Below, one piece after another: positions 1 through 9,499 of a stretch of DNA of 64,000 nucleotides; position 1 is the first letter of the stretch, and each line of letters starts with the position of its first letter. A program made the translations under genes and the position numbers. The stretch is from Leptospira mtsangambouensis (GTDB taxonomy: Bacteria > Spirochaetota > Leptospiria > Leptospirales > Leptospiraceae), in NCBI RefSeq assembly GCF_004770475.1, contig NZ_RQHK01000015.1:62001-126000 (forward strand), in the 5' to 3' direction. The notes below the pieces were generated by a model. That model saw nothing but the letters and a program-made list of their open reading frames with translations. It ran no database searches and was not told where the DNA came from.

Positions 1-1500
<1,500 letters not shown>

Positions 1501-1504
1501 TTTA

Positions 1505-1798
1505 TGCAGTTGAGAAGTGGAAAACCTAGTTTTGTCAATGAGAACGAAAAAAAAATCTGAATCAGATTCTTTATAAGAACCCAAGAATGTCTGGATGTAA
1601 TGTTTCAAGCATAGGATTCGGGTGGTGGCCGAAGCTATATCCGTTCCTCTGGCAAAGAGAGTTTAGATGGGTGAAAAGAGTCGCTATATTTTAAGAAGGA
1701 CCCGACTAAGACCGGTAGGATCGAATTTGTTCCATTTCAAAAGAAAACAAAAACAGTATCTTCCAGATATTTGAGTTAAGAATTTGGAAGGTTGGTGT
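1505..1798. other. Non-coding spacer between katG control region and photolyase-like remnant
   Basis: I see no convincing gene here. On the minus strand, a 7-1-7 palindrome at 1554-1568 (AATCTGA/TCAGATT) is followed by a run of nine T, so it could be a weak intrinsic terminator for minus-strand transcription. Its stem is AT-rich and its distance from the remnant gene end at 1799 is about 230 bp, so the call is weak. Confidence 0.3.
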
Positions 1799-1997
1799 TC
1801 ATTCTATTTTAGTGATCCAATCTTTCCATTCTTCTGCAATTGCAAAAAGTTCTGTTTTCTTTTTTGAATCCATTCGATTGAGATTCATAACTCCTGATCC
1901 TTGCGCATAAAGATCATATATTGATTTTAGTTGGCACTGGCACCAAAGAAGACAAATCAAAAAGTTGATTCCCAAGTACCAGCAAATCCATTTTCAT
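1799..1997 (-). pseudogene. Possible internally deleted photolyase-related (FeS-BCP type) gene remnant
   Basis: On the minus strand an ATG at 1997 opens a short reading frame beginning MKMDLLVLGNQLFDLSSL, which resembles the N-terminus of photolyase-related proteins (a beta strand, then a G-N/D-QL motif). That frame stops after 27 codons. A different frame then carries about 40 residues ending at the TGA at 1799-1801, containing MNLNRMDSKKKTELFAIAEE, which resembles the family's C-terminus. Only the two ends of a roughly 500-residue protein would remain, so an internal deletion and frameshift are inferred. The similarity is from memory of the family and each fragment is short, so this is tentative. 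Confidence 0.35.
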
Positions 1998-2106
1998 TTT
2001 TTCTTTGCGTAATCATTAGACATTCTTCTGAAGAATTGCTCCAGTTCTATGTTAGTAAAAGAGAAAAGTTCTATCCGAAAGTTTCTTAATTAGATATAAT
2101 CTGTCC

Positions 2107-3492
2107 ATGGGTTATAGAATCATCCTTGGCACAAAAACTTACCATTTCCCCGAATTAAAAGATTTGTTAGCAAAGGCAAGTCCCCATAGATCAGGAGATG
2201 TTCTGGCTGGATTATCAGCAACTAACCAGGAAGAAAGAGTGGCTGCACAGATGTTACTTGCTGATGTATATCTTTCTGAATTTTTAAATGTAGAACTCAT
2301 TCCAGCAAACAAAGATGAGGTGACAAGGCTCATTTTAGACTCCCATAACAAAGAGGCTTTTGCATTGATTTCTCACCTGACGGTGGGAGGGTTTCGTGAT
2401 TTTTTGTTAGCGGAGACAACTGACAACGAGGTCATCCATTCGATTCGATGGGGAATAACGCCTGAAATGGCTGCTGCAGTCTCCAAACTCATGTCCAATC
2501 AGGACTTGATACTGGTTGGAAATAAAATAAAGGTGATCACAAAATTTAGAAATACCTTGGGATTACCAGGTCGGCTATCTGTTCGTTTGCAACCAAACCA
2601 TCCTACAGATGATCCCAAAGGAATTGCTGCCAGTCTTTTAGATGGGTTACTACTCGGAAGTGGAGATGCTGTGATTGGAATTAACCCTGCTACCGATAAT
2701 ATCCCGACTAATATTGCTTTATTAGAGATGTTAGACAATCTTATCCAAAAGTATTCCATCCCCACGCAGTCTTGTATCTTATCTCATGTAACCACTTCGA
2801 TGGAAGTGATGAAACGAGGAGCTCCTTTGGATTTGGTTTTTCAGTCGATTGGAGGAACCGAAGATTTAAACAAAAGTTTTGGTGTTTCTCTTTCTCTTTT
2901 GAAAGAATCAAGAGAATTGGCACTTTCCTTAAAACGCGGAACAGTAGGCGATAATGTAATGTATTTTGAAACAGGGCAAGGCAGTGCTTTGTCAGCAGGA
3001 GCCCACCATGGGATCGACCAACAGACGTTAGAGGTAAGAGCCTATGCTGTTGCCAGAGAATTTTCTCCCCTTCTTGTGAACACTGTTGTTGGTTTTATTG
3101 GTCCAGAATATTTATACAACGGAAAACAAATCATCCGTGCTGGTCTTGAAGATCATTTTTGCGGAAAATTGTTGGGACTGCCTATGGGTGTGGATGTTTG
3201 TTATACAAATCATGCAGAAGCCGACCAAGATGATATGGATACATTATTGACACTATTAGGTGTTGCAGGTTGCACTTATATTATGGGGATACCTGGTGCT
3301 GATGATGTGATGTTGTCTTACCAAAGTACATCCTTCCATGATGCATTGTATCTTAGGCAAGTATTGGGTTTAAAACCAACTCCAGAATTTGAGGACTGGT
3401 TACTCAGCCGAGGAATATTTTCAAACAAAATAGGCTTTTTACCCAAAGAAAATCGGGAACTTAGTTTACTCGAAGATTTATTAGGAAAATGA
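2107..3492 (+). CDS. eutB: Ethanolamine ammonia-lyase large subunit
   Basis: Catalytic large subunit of adenosylcobalamin-dependent ethanolamine ammonia-lyase, which converts ethanolamine to acetaldehyde and ammonia. At 461 residues it has normal EutB length and is recognisable throughout: the RLQPNHPTDDP region, the GDAVIGINPATDN strand, the FQSIGGTEDLNKSFG segment, the YFETGQGSALSAGAHHG active-site region and the VDVCYTNHAEADQDDMD region near residues 360-375. The gene overlaps eutC by 4 bp (ATGA), so the subunits are translationally coupled. No microcompartment shell genes, eutA reactivase or transporter lie nearby, so this is a stand-alone two-gene unit. It needs B12, which fits the cobalamin riboswitch found just downstream. 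Confidence 0.97.
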   Translation: MGYRIILGTKTYHFPELKDLLAKASPHRSGDVLAGLSATNQEERVAAQMLLADVYLSEFLNVELIPANKDEVTRLILDSHNKEAFALISHLTVGGFRDFLLAETTDNEVIHSIRWGITPEMAAAVSKLMSNQDLILVGNKIKVITKFRNTLGLPGRLSVRLQPNHPTDDPKGIAASLLDGLLLGSGDAVIGINPATDNIPTNIALLEMLDNLIQKYSIPTQSCILSHVTTSMEVMKRGAPLDLVFQSIGGTEDLNKSFGVSLSLLKESRELALSLKRGTVGDNVMYFETGQGSALSAGAHHGIDQQTLEVRAYAVAREFSPLLVNTVVGFIGPEYLYNGKQIIRAGLEDHFCGKLLGLPMGVDVCYTNHAEADQDDMDTLLTLLGVAGCTYIMGIPGADDVMLSYQSTSFHDALYLRQVLGLKPTPEFEDWLLSRGIFSNKIGFLPKENRELSLLEDLLGK

Positions 3493-4280
3493 CCTTCATG
3501 ACTTTTTTAGAAGAATGGAAACAATTTAGTCAGGCAAGGATCGGGTTAAATCGAACTGGAGGATCAATTTCCACCAAAGATATATTAAAGTTTCGGTTGG
3601 ACCATGCAAGGGCAAGGGATGCTGTATTGCTGAGTCCCAATTTTCCAAGTTTACTTGAAAACTTAAATGTTTTGGGCAAAGAAAAAAAAATCCCTGTCGT
3701 ATTTGTGGAAAGCAGAGTCCAATCCAAAGAAGAGTATTTGTTACGACCGGATTTAGGACGAAGACTCTCGCAAGATTCTCTTGCGACATTGCAAGAGTTA
3801 GGTGGCGAATTTGACCTGGTTTTTATTGGTGTGGATGGACTTTCTGCAAAAGCTATCGATGATAATTTGATTCCATTTCTAAAAATCTTAATGCAAGAAA
3901 TAAATCAAACTGGTTTACGAATTGGTCCACTTGTACTTTCAAAGTGGGGACGAGTGGCGATTGGGGACGAAATTGGTGAGGTTTTGAATGCCAAAATTTC
4001 GATCGTTGTGATTGGGGAACGTCCAGGTTTGTCATCTGCTGATAGTTTGGGTGTGTATATCACTTACAAACCGCAAGTTGGCAAAACTGACGAAAGTCGC
4101 AATTGTATTTCCAATATTAGGCCAGGTGGTTTTGTTTTTGAAAGTGCTGCCAAAAAAACAATGTATCTTGTCAAAGAATCAATGTTGAGGAAATTATCAG
4201 GTGTGAAATTAAAAGATGAGATGCCACCAGAGTTTTTATTGCAATCAAAAGACAAAAACCAAATTCCTGATTCTTATTGA
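3489..4280 (+). CDS. eutC: Ethanolamine ammonia-lyase small subunit
   Basis: Small subunit of ethanolamine ammonia-lyase; with EutB it forms the cobalamin-binding enzyme. The 263-residue protein has the EutC hallmarks TARIGLNRTGGSIST-like (here QARIGLNRTGGS) near the N-terminus, LKFRLDHARARDAV around residues 30-45, VESRVQSKEEYLLRPDLGRRLS around 75-95, and the C-terminal VVIGERPGLSSADSLGVYITY and NCISNIRPGG motifs. It starts inside the end of eutB (4-bp overlap). A hairpin directly at its stop codon may end the transcript. Confidence 0.97.
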   Translation: MTFMTFLEEWKQFSQARIGLNRTGGSISTKDILKFRLDHARARDAVLLSPNFPSLLENLNVLGKEKKIPVVFVESRVQSKEEYLLRPDLGRRLSQDSLATLQELGGEFDLVFIGVDGLSAKAIDDNLIPFLKILMQEINQTGLRIGPLVLSKWGRVAIGDEIGEVLNAKISIVVIGERPGLSSADSLGVYITYKPQVGKTDESRNCISNIRPGGFVFESAAKKTMYLVKESMLRKLSGVKLKDEMPPEFLLQSKDKNQIPDSY

Positions 4281-4309
4281 TTGTTTGTGTAGATAGAAAA
4301 AAACAATCA
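4278..4309 (+). terminator. Hairpin at the eutC stop codon, possible terminator
   Basis: A perfect 9-bp inverted repeat (TGATTGTTT 4278-4286, AAACAATCA 4301-4309) with a 14-nt loop begins at the eutC stop codon. The stem is AT-rich and no long U-run follows, so termination would be weak. It separates eutBC from the riboswitch transcript. Confidence 0.45.
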
Positions 4310-4334
4310 TTCGAAACAGAAGATTGACAGAAAT

Positions 4335-4456
4335 AACAAACTTCGTTTTAATCAAAGTTATTCCGGGAGGAATGAGGTGAAACTCCTCAACTGACGGTGC
4401 AACCGTGAATTCTATTCCAAAGGTATTGGATGGAAAAGTCGGATCTTCCCACAAAT
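4335..4456 (+). promoter_or_regulatory. Cobalamin (B12) riboswitch
   Basis: The segment from about 4361 reads GGGAGGAATGAGGTGAAACT, then CCTC, then ACTGACGGTGCAACCGTGA. This follows the cobalamin aptamer core GGGAA-n-GGTGnAAnTCC-n-ACTGnC-n-GCAACxGTnA closely. About 40 nt later AAAGTCGGATCTTCC at 4434-4448 fits a degenerate B12 box (consensus AGCCAGGAGACCTGCC). Paired elements are visible: GAGG/CCTC and ACGGT/ACCGT. It lies on the plus strand before the Cys-rich CWC gene and after the B12-dependent eutBC. The 5' boundary is approximate. Confidence 0.75.
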
Positions 4457-4554
4457 GAATCGCCCGTAAACGATCATTCGTCCTAAAGTTTTCAAAGGGT
4501 TCCCGGACAAAGTTACTGGAATTTCCCAACCTCTACCAACAGAGATTGTGCGAT

Positions 4555-4570
4555 TCCTTTTTGAAAGGAG
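4555..4570 (+). promoter_or_regulatory. Shine-Dalgarno-sequestering hairpin, candidate riboswitch expression platform
   Basis: A 6-bp stem TCCTTT (4555-4560) / AAAGGA (4564-4569) with a 3-nt loop covers the ribosome-binding site AAAGGAG at 4564-4570 of the downstream CWC gene. Such a hairpin would suit translational control by the upstream cobalamin aptamer. The pairing is seen; the switching role is inferred. Confidence 0.4.
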
Positions 4571-4577
4571 ATACTTC

Positions 4578-4853
4578 TTGGAAGAATTCAAATCAAATAC
4601 CTTAAAAATGTCTAACGAGAACCAAAAGAATCGCAAACACGAAGATAAAATTTGTCCCCATTGTTTACGAATTTTTGAATGTAAGGTCGGTTCCATTAGT
4701 CTTTGCCAATGTACTAAAGTGTCTCTATCTTTAGAAGAAAGAGAATATATAGCAACACAATATGCTGATTGTCTTTGTTACCATTGTATGGAATCTTTGG
4801 CCTTTGAATTCAGGATAGGCAAATCCTATAAGGCCATTACTTGGAGTTTTTGA
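4578..4853 (+). CDS. Small cysteine-rich CWC-family protein
   Basis: A 91-residue protein whose core carries paired cysteines in the order CPHC, C (FEC), CQC, CLC and C (YHC). This matches the Cys-rich CWC family (CPxC...CWC...CLCxxC), presumed to bind metal; no biochemical function is known to me. The reading frame opens upstream, but a TTG at 4578 lies 7 nt after a strong AAAGGAG and is the best start; an ATG at 4608 is an alternative. It follows a cobalamin riboswitch, so its expression should respond to B12 supply, and it lies directly downstream of B12-dependent eutBC. The role in B12 or cobalt handling is inferred from position only. Confidence 0.75.
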   Translation: MEEFKSNTLKMSNENQKNRKHEDKICPHCLRIFECKVGSISLCQCTKVSLSLEEREYIATQYADCLCYHCMESLAFEFRIGKSYKAITWSF

Positions 4854-4927
4854 GGTTTGGTATATTCGACGATTTTGTTTTCGTTACTTTCGTTCGCCAA
4901 ATGATTGTAGGATTAAACTCAAATCTT

Positions 4928-4944
4928 TTTACACAAAGTGTAAA
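4928..4944. promoter_or_regulatory. Palindrome upstream of the LuxR-type gene, possible operator
   Basis: TTTACACAAAGTGTAAA is a perfect 7-3-7 inverted repeat placed 26 bp before the likely start of the following regulator gene. Its position suggests autoregulation, but the binding protein is not known. Confidence 0.4.
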
Positions 4945-4969
4945 TTTGAATGGTAAAAAAACTTAGGAA

Positions 4970-6109
4970 GTGGTCTTATTAGCAATAGTAAGGTTAAACT
5001 TCATTGTTATGAGTGTATTCTTTTTAGTTCCTTTGTTTGCATCTTTGGCAAATGTAAGTTGTTTTATTGAAAATATCACTCGTGACCACCGTTTTCACCG
5101 ACTCTTAAGTCTTTTTTATTTTACGATTGGAATTCAGAATGCGGCCACAGCAGCTCTTTGTTTTGCTCCTGATGAGACCACTAGCCTTGCTTTTTGGATT
5201 TTCCAATGCCATTCTTTTTTTCTATTAGCCCCCGTTCTTGTTGCCATCTGTTCATTTTGTACGGGGAGGCGATTGTTGAACCGAGGGACTATCTCCATTG
5301 CCGTATATGCATTGGCTGTCGATTTACTTTGTTCTTCTATGCCAAAAACGGTAGTCTATGGTTTTACAAAATTTTCTTTTGGAATGGCTCCCCTCGTGAC
5401 ACAAGTTGGCGGAATTCTGGGTGGTTCTGTTCATTTTTTTGCGATTGCTTTGTCTTTATACTTTGTTCTTTTCCCATTGGAATGGAATTCCTTTTTTGAA
5501 CGTAGGACCTTTCTCATTGCTCTTTGTGTTTGGTGGTTTGGATTGTTCTCCAACTTTCTGCCAATGTATGGTTTTGATTTTCCGCCGCTTCATCCGGTTG
5601 TGGATGCCACATTGTCCGTGTTATTATCAATTTATTTAAATCGGTTTAATGCTTCAAGACCCAGTGTTTATAGCCTAATCGCCTCCATATTAATCTCTCT
5701 TGCGGTGGGGTTACTTTTCGGTATCATCGTTTTAGGGATACTTCCTGTTTTTGTTTATAAAGAATTTCTAATCTCCATTGTTACAACACTGATCAGTCTT
5801 TTGTTTTTTGCATACTTGCTAAAAACTACACTCAAAGACAATCGGCCCAATCTTTCCTTCTCCTTACCACTTGAAAATTTTGGATTGTCCAAACAAGAAT
5901 TACGAATTTGTGAGTTGATTGCGGAGGGCCATAGCCGTTCATTCATTCGTTTGATTCTTAATGTTTCCGATGGAACATTAAGAAATCATTTAAAAAATAT
6001 ATATGGAAAAGTGCTTCCTGAATCTAATTCTACCTCCAAAGACCAATTGCAACGTTTGACTGTGTTTTTATCCAAACAAAAAATCACTGACCGACAAAAC
6101 ATTGAATAA
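4970..6109 (+). CDS. Membrane-embedded LuxR-type transcriptional regulator
   Basis: A 379-residue protein with about seven to eight hydrophobic helices over residues 1-285 and a LuxR/GerE helix-turn-helix at about 302-365 (LSKQELRICELIAEGHSRSF, then VSDGTLRNHLKNIYGKV). The arrangement is that of a membrane sensor joined to a cytoplasmic DNA-binding domain. The frame opens with GTG at 4970; ATG at 5009 is an equally plausible start because no good ribosome-binding site precedes the first. A 17-bp palindrome lies just upstream. It faces a convergent lipoprotein pair. The ligand and target genes are unknown. Confidence 0.8.
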   Translation: MVLLAIVRLNFIVMSVFFLVPLFASLANVSCFIENITRDHRFHRLLSLFYFTIGIQNAATAALCFAPDETTSLAFWIFQCHSFFLLAPVLVAICSFCTGRRLLNRGTISIAVYALAVDLLCSSMPKTVVYGFTKFSFGMAPLVTQVGGILGGSVHFFAIALSLYFVLFPLEWNSFFERRTFLIALCVWWFGLFSNFLPMYGFDFPPLHPVVDATLSVLLSIYLNRFNASRPSVYSLIASILISLAVGLLFGIIVLGILPVFVYKEFLISIVTTLISLLFFAYLLKTTLKDNRPNLSFSLPLENFGLSKQELRICELIAEGHSRSFIRLILNVSDGTLRNHLKNIYGKVLPESNSTSKDQLQRLTVFLSKQKITDRQNIE

Positions 6110-6144
6110 AATCTATCAGTTTGTATATATCAAATACTTGTTCA

Positions 6145-7215
6145 TTATTGTTCGACACAAACTAACTCGCGATTGACGGAACAATTTTGTAATCCTTTTC
6201 CTGCTGTAAGTGTCAATATATCTTGAGTATAAGCATCTCCAGCGACTCCAAGTTCATAACTGGCATTTGTTGTCCATTTCAAACAGGCCCCATCTAAATA
6301 GGATGTCCAATCAAAATTGAGTCCCGTCCAATGGTCGGAACTAACAGTTGTAATTGGTGTAGATAGACTTGTTGTAAATAATCCATTGGCATTGGATGTT
6401 TCTATATTGATTCCATTTGGCCGTATATAAGCTTGGTTTGCCTTAAACACCCAATCGATTTGACCATCACCGACATTCTGTGTGATGCTAGCTCTACGTG
6501 ATAATCCGTCGACAACCATTGCCTTGTAATTACCTGAACCAGGGTAGTTTGGATCCGAGTGGCAACTAGAATCAAAGTTCGAAGCTTTGCCAACATTGGC
6601 AGGATAAGCATTCTGGGTGATAAAAATGATACAATTGATACAGGAAGCCTGACAGTTGATTTCAATATCTTTTACGTTTTTGCCTAAGACCGTTCCCGTA
6701 GAATTGACCAACTCACAGTAGTTACCTTCCGCTTGTTTTGCAAAATTTACTTCGTAATTGGAACCAATTGGGATTTGAACAGGAAAAGCGAACTCTGTGC
6801 TACCAGAAGGAATCATAAGTGAGTTCTTCTGATTTAAAATTAATATCAATCCGCTTCCTGTTAGACCAGATATTTTCCCTCCAACAGTAAATCCTGTTTG
6901 ATTTGATACATTCGCTGGAAAACAGGGATGGCTTGTGTCACCTAATATTGATTTTGCTGCTATGATTTTTGAAAATGATTCGGAACTTATATCACAAGTA
7001 TTTTCTAATTGAGATGGAGAACAATTTGTTATCAAAACGAAGGAGATGATGAATTCATAAGTAACCTTAGCAAGGGAATGGAAACTGTAAAAAAGATTTT
7101 TACAGTTTTTTAAATCGCAAGTTGTGATTTGTTTCAAATCGTTTCTAATCCCAGATGTTCTCATAAAGTTTCCAAAAAAGGAACACCTGGAATTTACGAA
7201 TCCGTAATCACTCAT
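6145..7215 (-). CDS. DUF1554-domain lipoprotein
   Basis: A 356-residue surface or outer-membrane lipoprotein. After a long N-terminal extension comes a hydrophobic segment ending in the lipobox-like LITNC at about residue 65. The C-terminal half (about 195-356) is a DUF1554 domain, starting IIFITQNAYPANVGKASNFD and ending with paired cysteines (NCSVNRELVCVEQ). DUF1554 is characteristic of Leptospira and is found in the Len-type endostatin-like proteins, some of which bind host matrix proteins; no such role can be claimed here. The start overlaps the end of the upstream gene by 8 bp (ATGAGTGA), which implies translational coupling. An unusually long pre-lipobox region leaves the true start uncertain. 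Confidence 0.8.
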   Translation of the reverse strand: MSDYGFVNSRCSFFGNFMRTSGIRNDLKQITTCDLKNCKNLFYSFHSLAKVTYEFIISFVLITNCSPSQLENTCDISSESFSKIIAAKSILGDTSHPCFPANVSNQTGFTVGGKISGLTGSGLILILNQKNSLMIPSGSTEFAFPVQIPIGSNYEVNFAKQAEGNYCELVNSTGTVLGKNVKDIEINCQASCINCIIFITQNAYPANVGKASNFDSSCHSDPNYPGSGNYKAMVVDGLSRRASITQNVGDGQIDWVFKANQAYIRPNGINIETSNANGLFTTSLSTPITTVSSDHWTGLNFDWTSYLDGACLKWTTNASYELGVAGDAYTQDILTLTAGKGLQNCSVNRELVCVEQ

Positions 7216-8167
7216 TGGGGATGTCTACGTATCCTTTTAAGAGTGTAAACCGGAAAGGTTCGTTTAGCATGACAAGTGATTGTACCTCTGCACAAAGAAA
7301 CTCTTTCTCTTGAAAACTAAAACTTGTTTTCACTGTATGTTGGCCCGCCAAAGGAATCGCAATATCTAAATCAACTGATGGTGCAATCGACTCAGGTAAA
7401 CTTCTTGGGCTAAGGGCACTTAAATCTAAATGAAATGATTTTCCATCAATGGGAAGAGTGAATTTTGCTGTGATTTCAATTTTGTCACCAGACTTGGTTG
7501 TTTCCAAACAATGGTCGGAACAATTTCCATATGTACCAGGTGATTTGATTGCTTCAGCGCACTTCCTTGCGTGTCCGATTCTTAATTCTTTTGAAGCGAT
7601 TCCAAATTCATTTTTTGCAACAACGAACACTTTGTACTTTTTATCTGAATCACAAAGGTAGGTATAACCGGAAAAGTTACCAGCTGTGCGTTTTACTGAT
7701 TGTAAGGCATTGGTCACAGTTCCATCAGCATTTAGTTCCATATTATTTTTCCCGAAGTACATTGTGAGTTCGGTGTTAGTTGGAACTGGTTTCTGAAAAC
7801 TAATACTTGTTTTTTGGAATTGTAATAGCCCTTTGCTGGAGTAAGGATCGTCTGCAGGATTTGCAGGATTTGTGATGTAGGTAACTTCATTCAGAAGAGG
7901 AGGAACTTCGGGGATCTCACCTGCTGCAATGGGTGTTTCCGTTCCAGAACCCGTTTGGCTCCCTCCAAGGTTTGCAGCTGTGTTTGGATCTGCTGCAACA
8001 AGCAGTGGAACAAGAACGGTTTTGGGATCGGGAGATGAACCCTCACATTTTAGAAAAAAAAGAGAAAGTCCCGTCATCAGTAGAACTGGGAGGTTCCAAC
8101 GAACAAACTGAATGGCTCTGCCTTGGAGCCGGTCAAAATGTCGAAATGTTTGGTTGGGTGTTTTCAT
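7208..8167 (-). CDS. Leptospiral lipoprotein of unknown function
   Basis: A 319-residue protein with a basic N-terminus, a hydrophobic helix at about 28-40 and a lipobox-like FLKC followed by EGSS, so a lipoprotein is likely. Residues 50-90 are rich in Ala, Thr, Gly and Pro, like a tether. The remainder is beta-rich, with four spaced cysteines (KKYKVFVVAK region, then RKC, NCSDHC and LC). I do not recognise a family. It is co-transcribed with, and overlaps, the DUF1554 lipoprotein gene downstream, so the two may act together at the cell surface. Confidence 0.7.
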   Translation of the reverse strand: MKTPNQTFRHFDRLQGRAIQFVRWNLPVLLMTGLSLFFLKCEGSSPDPKTVLVPLLVAADPNTAANLGGSQTGSGTETPIAAGEIPEVPPLLNEVTYITNPANPADDPYSSKGLLQFQKTSISFQKPVPTNTELTMYFGKNNMELNADGTVTNALQSVKRTAGNFSGYTYLCDSDKKYKVFVVAKNEFGIASKELRIGHARKCAEAIKSPGTYGNCSDHCLETTKSGDKIEITAKFTLPIDGKSFHLDLSALSPRSLPESIAPSVDLDIAIPLAGQHTVKTSFSFQEKEFLCAEVQSLVMLNEPFRFTLLKGYVDIPNE

Positions 8168-8339
8168 GCACCAAAGGTAACATGTCCCTCAGGTTTCTAC
8201 CATGTCCTGGATGTCACGACTGCGACTGCAGGCCTATCACAAATGTCATGTTTGGAAGTAGAGATCGGCAATCCCTGTTTTTTTTCGCCTCTCTCACTTT
8301 CGAAACTCACTTACTTTTTTCACCGGGTTACATCTTTTA

Positions 8340-8365
8340 AATAGTTATCCATTCGGGTAACTATT
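8340..8365. promoter_or_regulatory. Palindromic operator 1 of the GST/ArsR operon
   Basis: AATAGTTA and TAACTATT form perfect 8-bp arms around a 10-bp centre. A second, near-identical site follows 28 bp later at 8393-8418. Both lie before or on the start of the glutathione-S-transferase gene. The ArsR-type protein encoded in the same operon is the obvious candidate ligand (inference). Confidence 0.6.
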
Positions 8366-8392
8366 TTGCTTGCATTCAAACCTCGGCCAATT

Positions 8393-8418
8393 AATAGTTT
8401 TCCAAATGGATAACTATC
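8393..8418. promoter_or_regulatory. Palindromic operator 2, overlapping the GST start codon
   Basis: AATAGTTTTCC and GGATAACTATC are inverted with two mismatches in 11. The site repeats operator 1 (shared half-site TAGTTATCC) and covers the ATG at 8406, so a bound repressor would block the 5' end of the gene. Confidence 0.55.
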
Positions 8419-9110
8419 AAACCCCAAACTTACTACTCTTCTTCCACCCACTTGCTTCCTTTTGCCATAAGGTTCTCATCGCTCTGAATGAAAATGGAAT
8501 AGAGTTTGAGTCAAGGTTGGTGGATTTGATGGTGGAAGAGTCCAGCGCTGAACTATTTGCTTATTGGCCCGTTGGTAAAATCCCTCTCCTTCGTGACCGA
8601 GTGAAGGAAAAAACAATTCCAGAAACAAGTATCATCATTGAGTATTTGGATGAATTTTATCCCGGAAAAGAAAGGCTCATTCCTACAGAAAAAACCTCTG
8701 CTTTGGAAACAAGACTATGGGACCGATTTTTTGATTTATATGTCAGCGAACCGATGCAGAAAATTGTCCTCGATCGTTTGCGTCCGATCGACCAGAGGGA
8801 CCAACTGGGTGTAGAACAGGCTTACCAAAGGTTACCGATTGCTTATGGGATGTTAGAAACCCAATTAAATTCCCGGACCTACATTGCAGGTGAGAGTTTT
8901 ACGATGGCAGATTGTTCGGCAGTTCCTGCTTTATTTTATGCAGATACAATTTTGAGTTTTAGGAACAAACATCCGAAACTGGAAGCATATTTTGAAAGAT
9001 TGTTGGAAAGACCTTCCGTCAAACGAACGATAGACGAAGCAGAACCGTATTTTCATATGTATCCCTTATTTGATAAAATTCCCAAACGCTTCTTAAAAGA
9101 AAAAAAGTAA
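8406..9110 (+). CDS. Glutathione S-transferase family protein
   Basis: A 234-residue GST-fold protein that would conjugate or reduce small electrophiles with glutathione or a related thiol. The thioredoxin-like N-terminal domain (about 8-85) reads LLLFFHPLASFCHKVLIALN, with the PEStype turn IPETSIIIEYLDE near 70-82; the alpha-helical C-terminal domain includes YIAGESFTMADCSAVPALFY with its N-capping Asp. The upstream TTG at 8370 is in frame, but ATG at 8406 starts right at the domain and is preferred; neither has a clear ribosome-binding site. It precedes an ArsR regulator and an SRPBCC protein on the same strand, which suggests a small stress-inducible operon. Confidence 0.88.
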   Translation: MDNYQTPNLLLFFHPLASFCHKVLIALNENGIEFESRLVDLMVEESSAELFAYWPVGKIPLLRDRVKEKTIPETSIIIEYLDEFYPGKERLIPTEKTSALETRLWDRFFDLYVSEPMQKIVLDRLRPIDQRDQLGVEQAYQRLPIAYGMLETQLNSRTYIAGESFTMADCSAVPALFYADTILSFRNKHPKLEAYFERLLERPSVKRTIDEAEPYFHMYPLFDKIPKRFLKEKK

Positions 9111-9151
9111 GGACTTCTTTTTAGGGTTTGAAATTTTGAATTGATTCCATT

Positions 9152-9499
9152 ATGAACTATCAATCCCCAGGTTTGGAACATATCTTTCGCGCACTTGCCG
9201 ATCGCAGTCGATTGTCTATGGTCGAACGATTGAGTTTCGGCCCAGCTTCCGTTAAAGAATTAGCAGAACCTTTGGACATGGCTCTACCATCCGTGTTAAA
9301 ACACTTAAAAGTTTTGGAAGAAGGTGGGATTGTTTTATCAGAAAAGTCTGGAAGAGTTCGCACATATAGATTGGATCACAAAAAACTAGAAGGAATTGAT
9401 TCTTGGTTGGAAGAAAGAAAGGCAGCTTGGAATCGAAGTTTTGATCGATTGGGAAGTTTTTTAATCGAATCATCAGATGAAAATTCCGACGGAGAATAA
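9152..9499 (+). CDS. ArsR-family transcriptional regulator
   Basis: A 115-residue winged-helix repressor: IFRALADRSRLSMVERL at 11-27, recognition helix region ALPSVLKHLKVLEEGGIV at 44-61, and wing SEKSGRVRTYRLD. It lacks the ELCVCDL metal-binding motif of arsenic sensors and instead belongs with ArsR proteins that are paired with SRPBCC (AHSA1-type) genes. It overlaps the downstream SRPBCC gene by 23 bp. It probably controls this operon through the two palindromes at 8340-8418. Confidence 0.9.
   Translation: MNYQSPGLEHIFRALADRSRLSMVERLSFGPASVKELAEPLDMALPSVLKHLKVLEEGGIVLSEKSGRVRTYRLDHKKLEGIDSWLEERKAAWNRSFDRLGSFLIESSDENSDGE

Noticed and set aside
4434..4493. 18-codon frame after the riboswitch aptamer (MEKSDLPTNESP...)
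   Set aside because: It overlaps the B12 box, has no ribosome-binding site and ends quickly, so the sequence is better explained as riboswitch RNA.
7933..8340. 135-codon plus-strand frame across the lipoprotein gene start
   Set aside because: It is antisense to a lipoprotein with a clear signal peptide, and no known motif is present.
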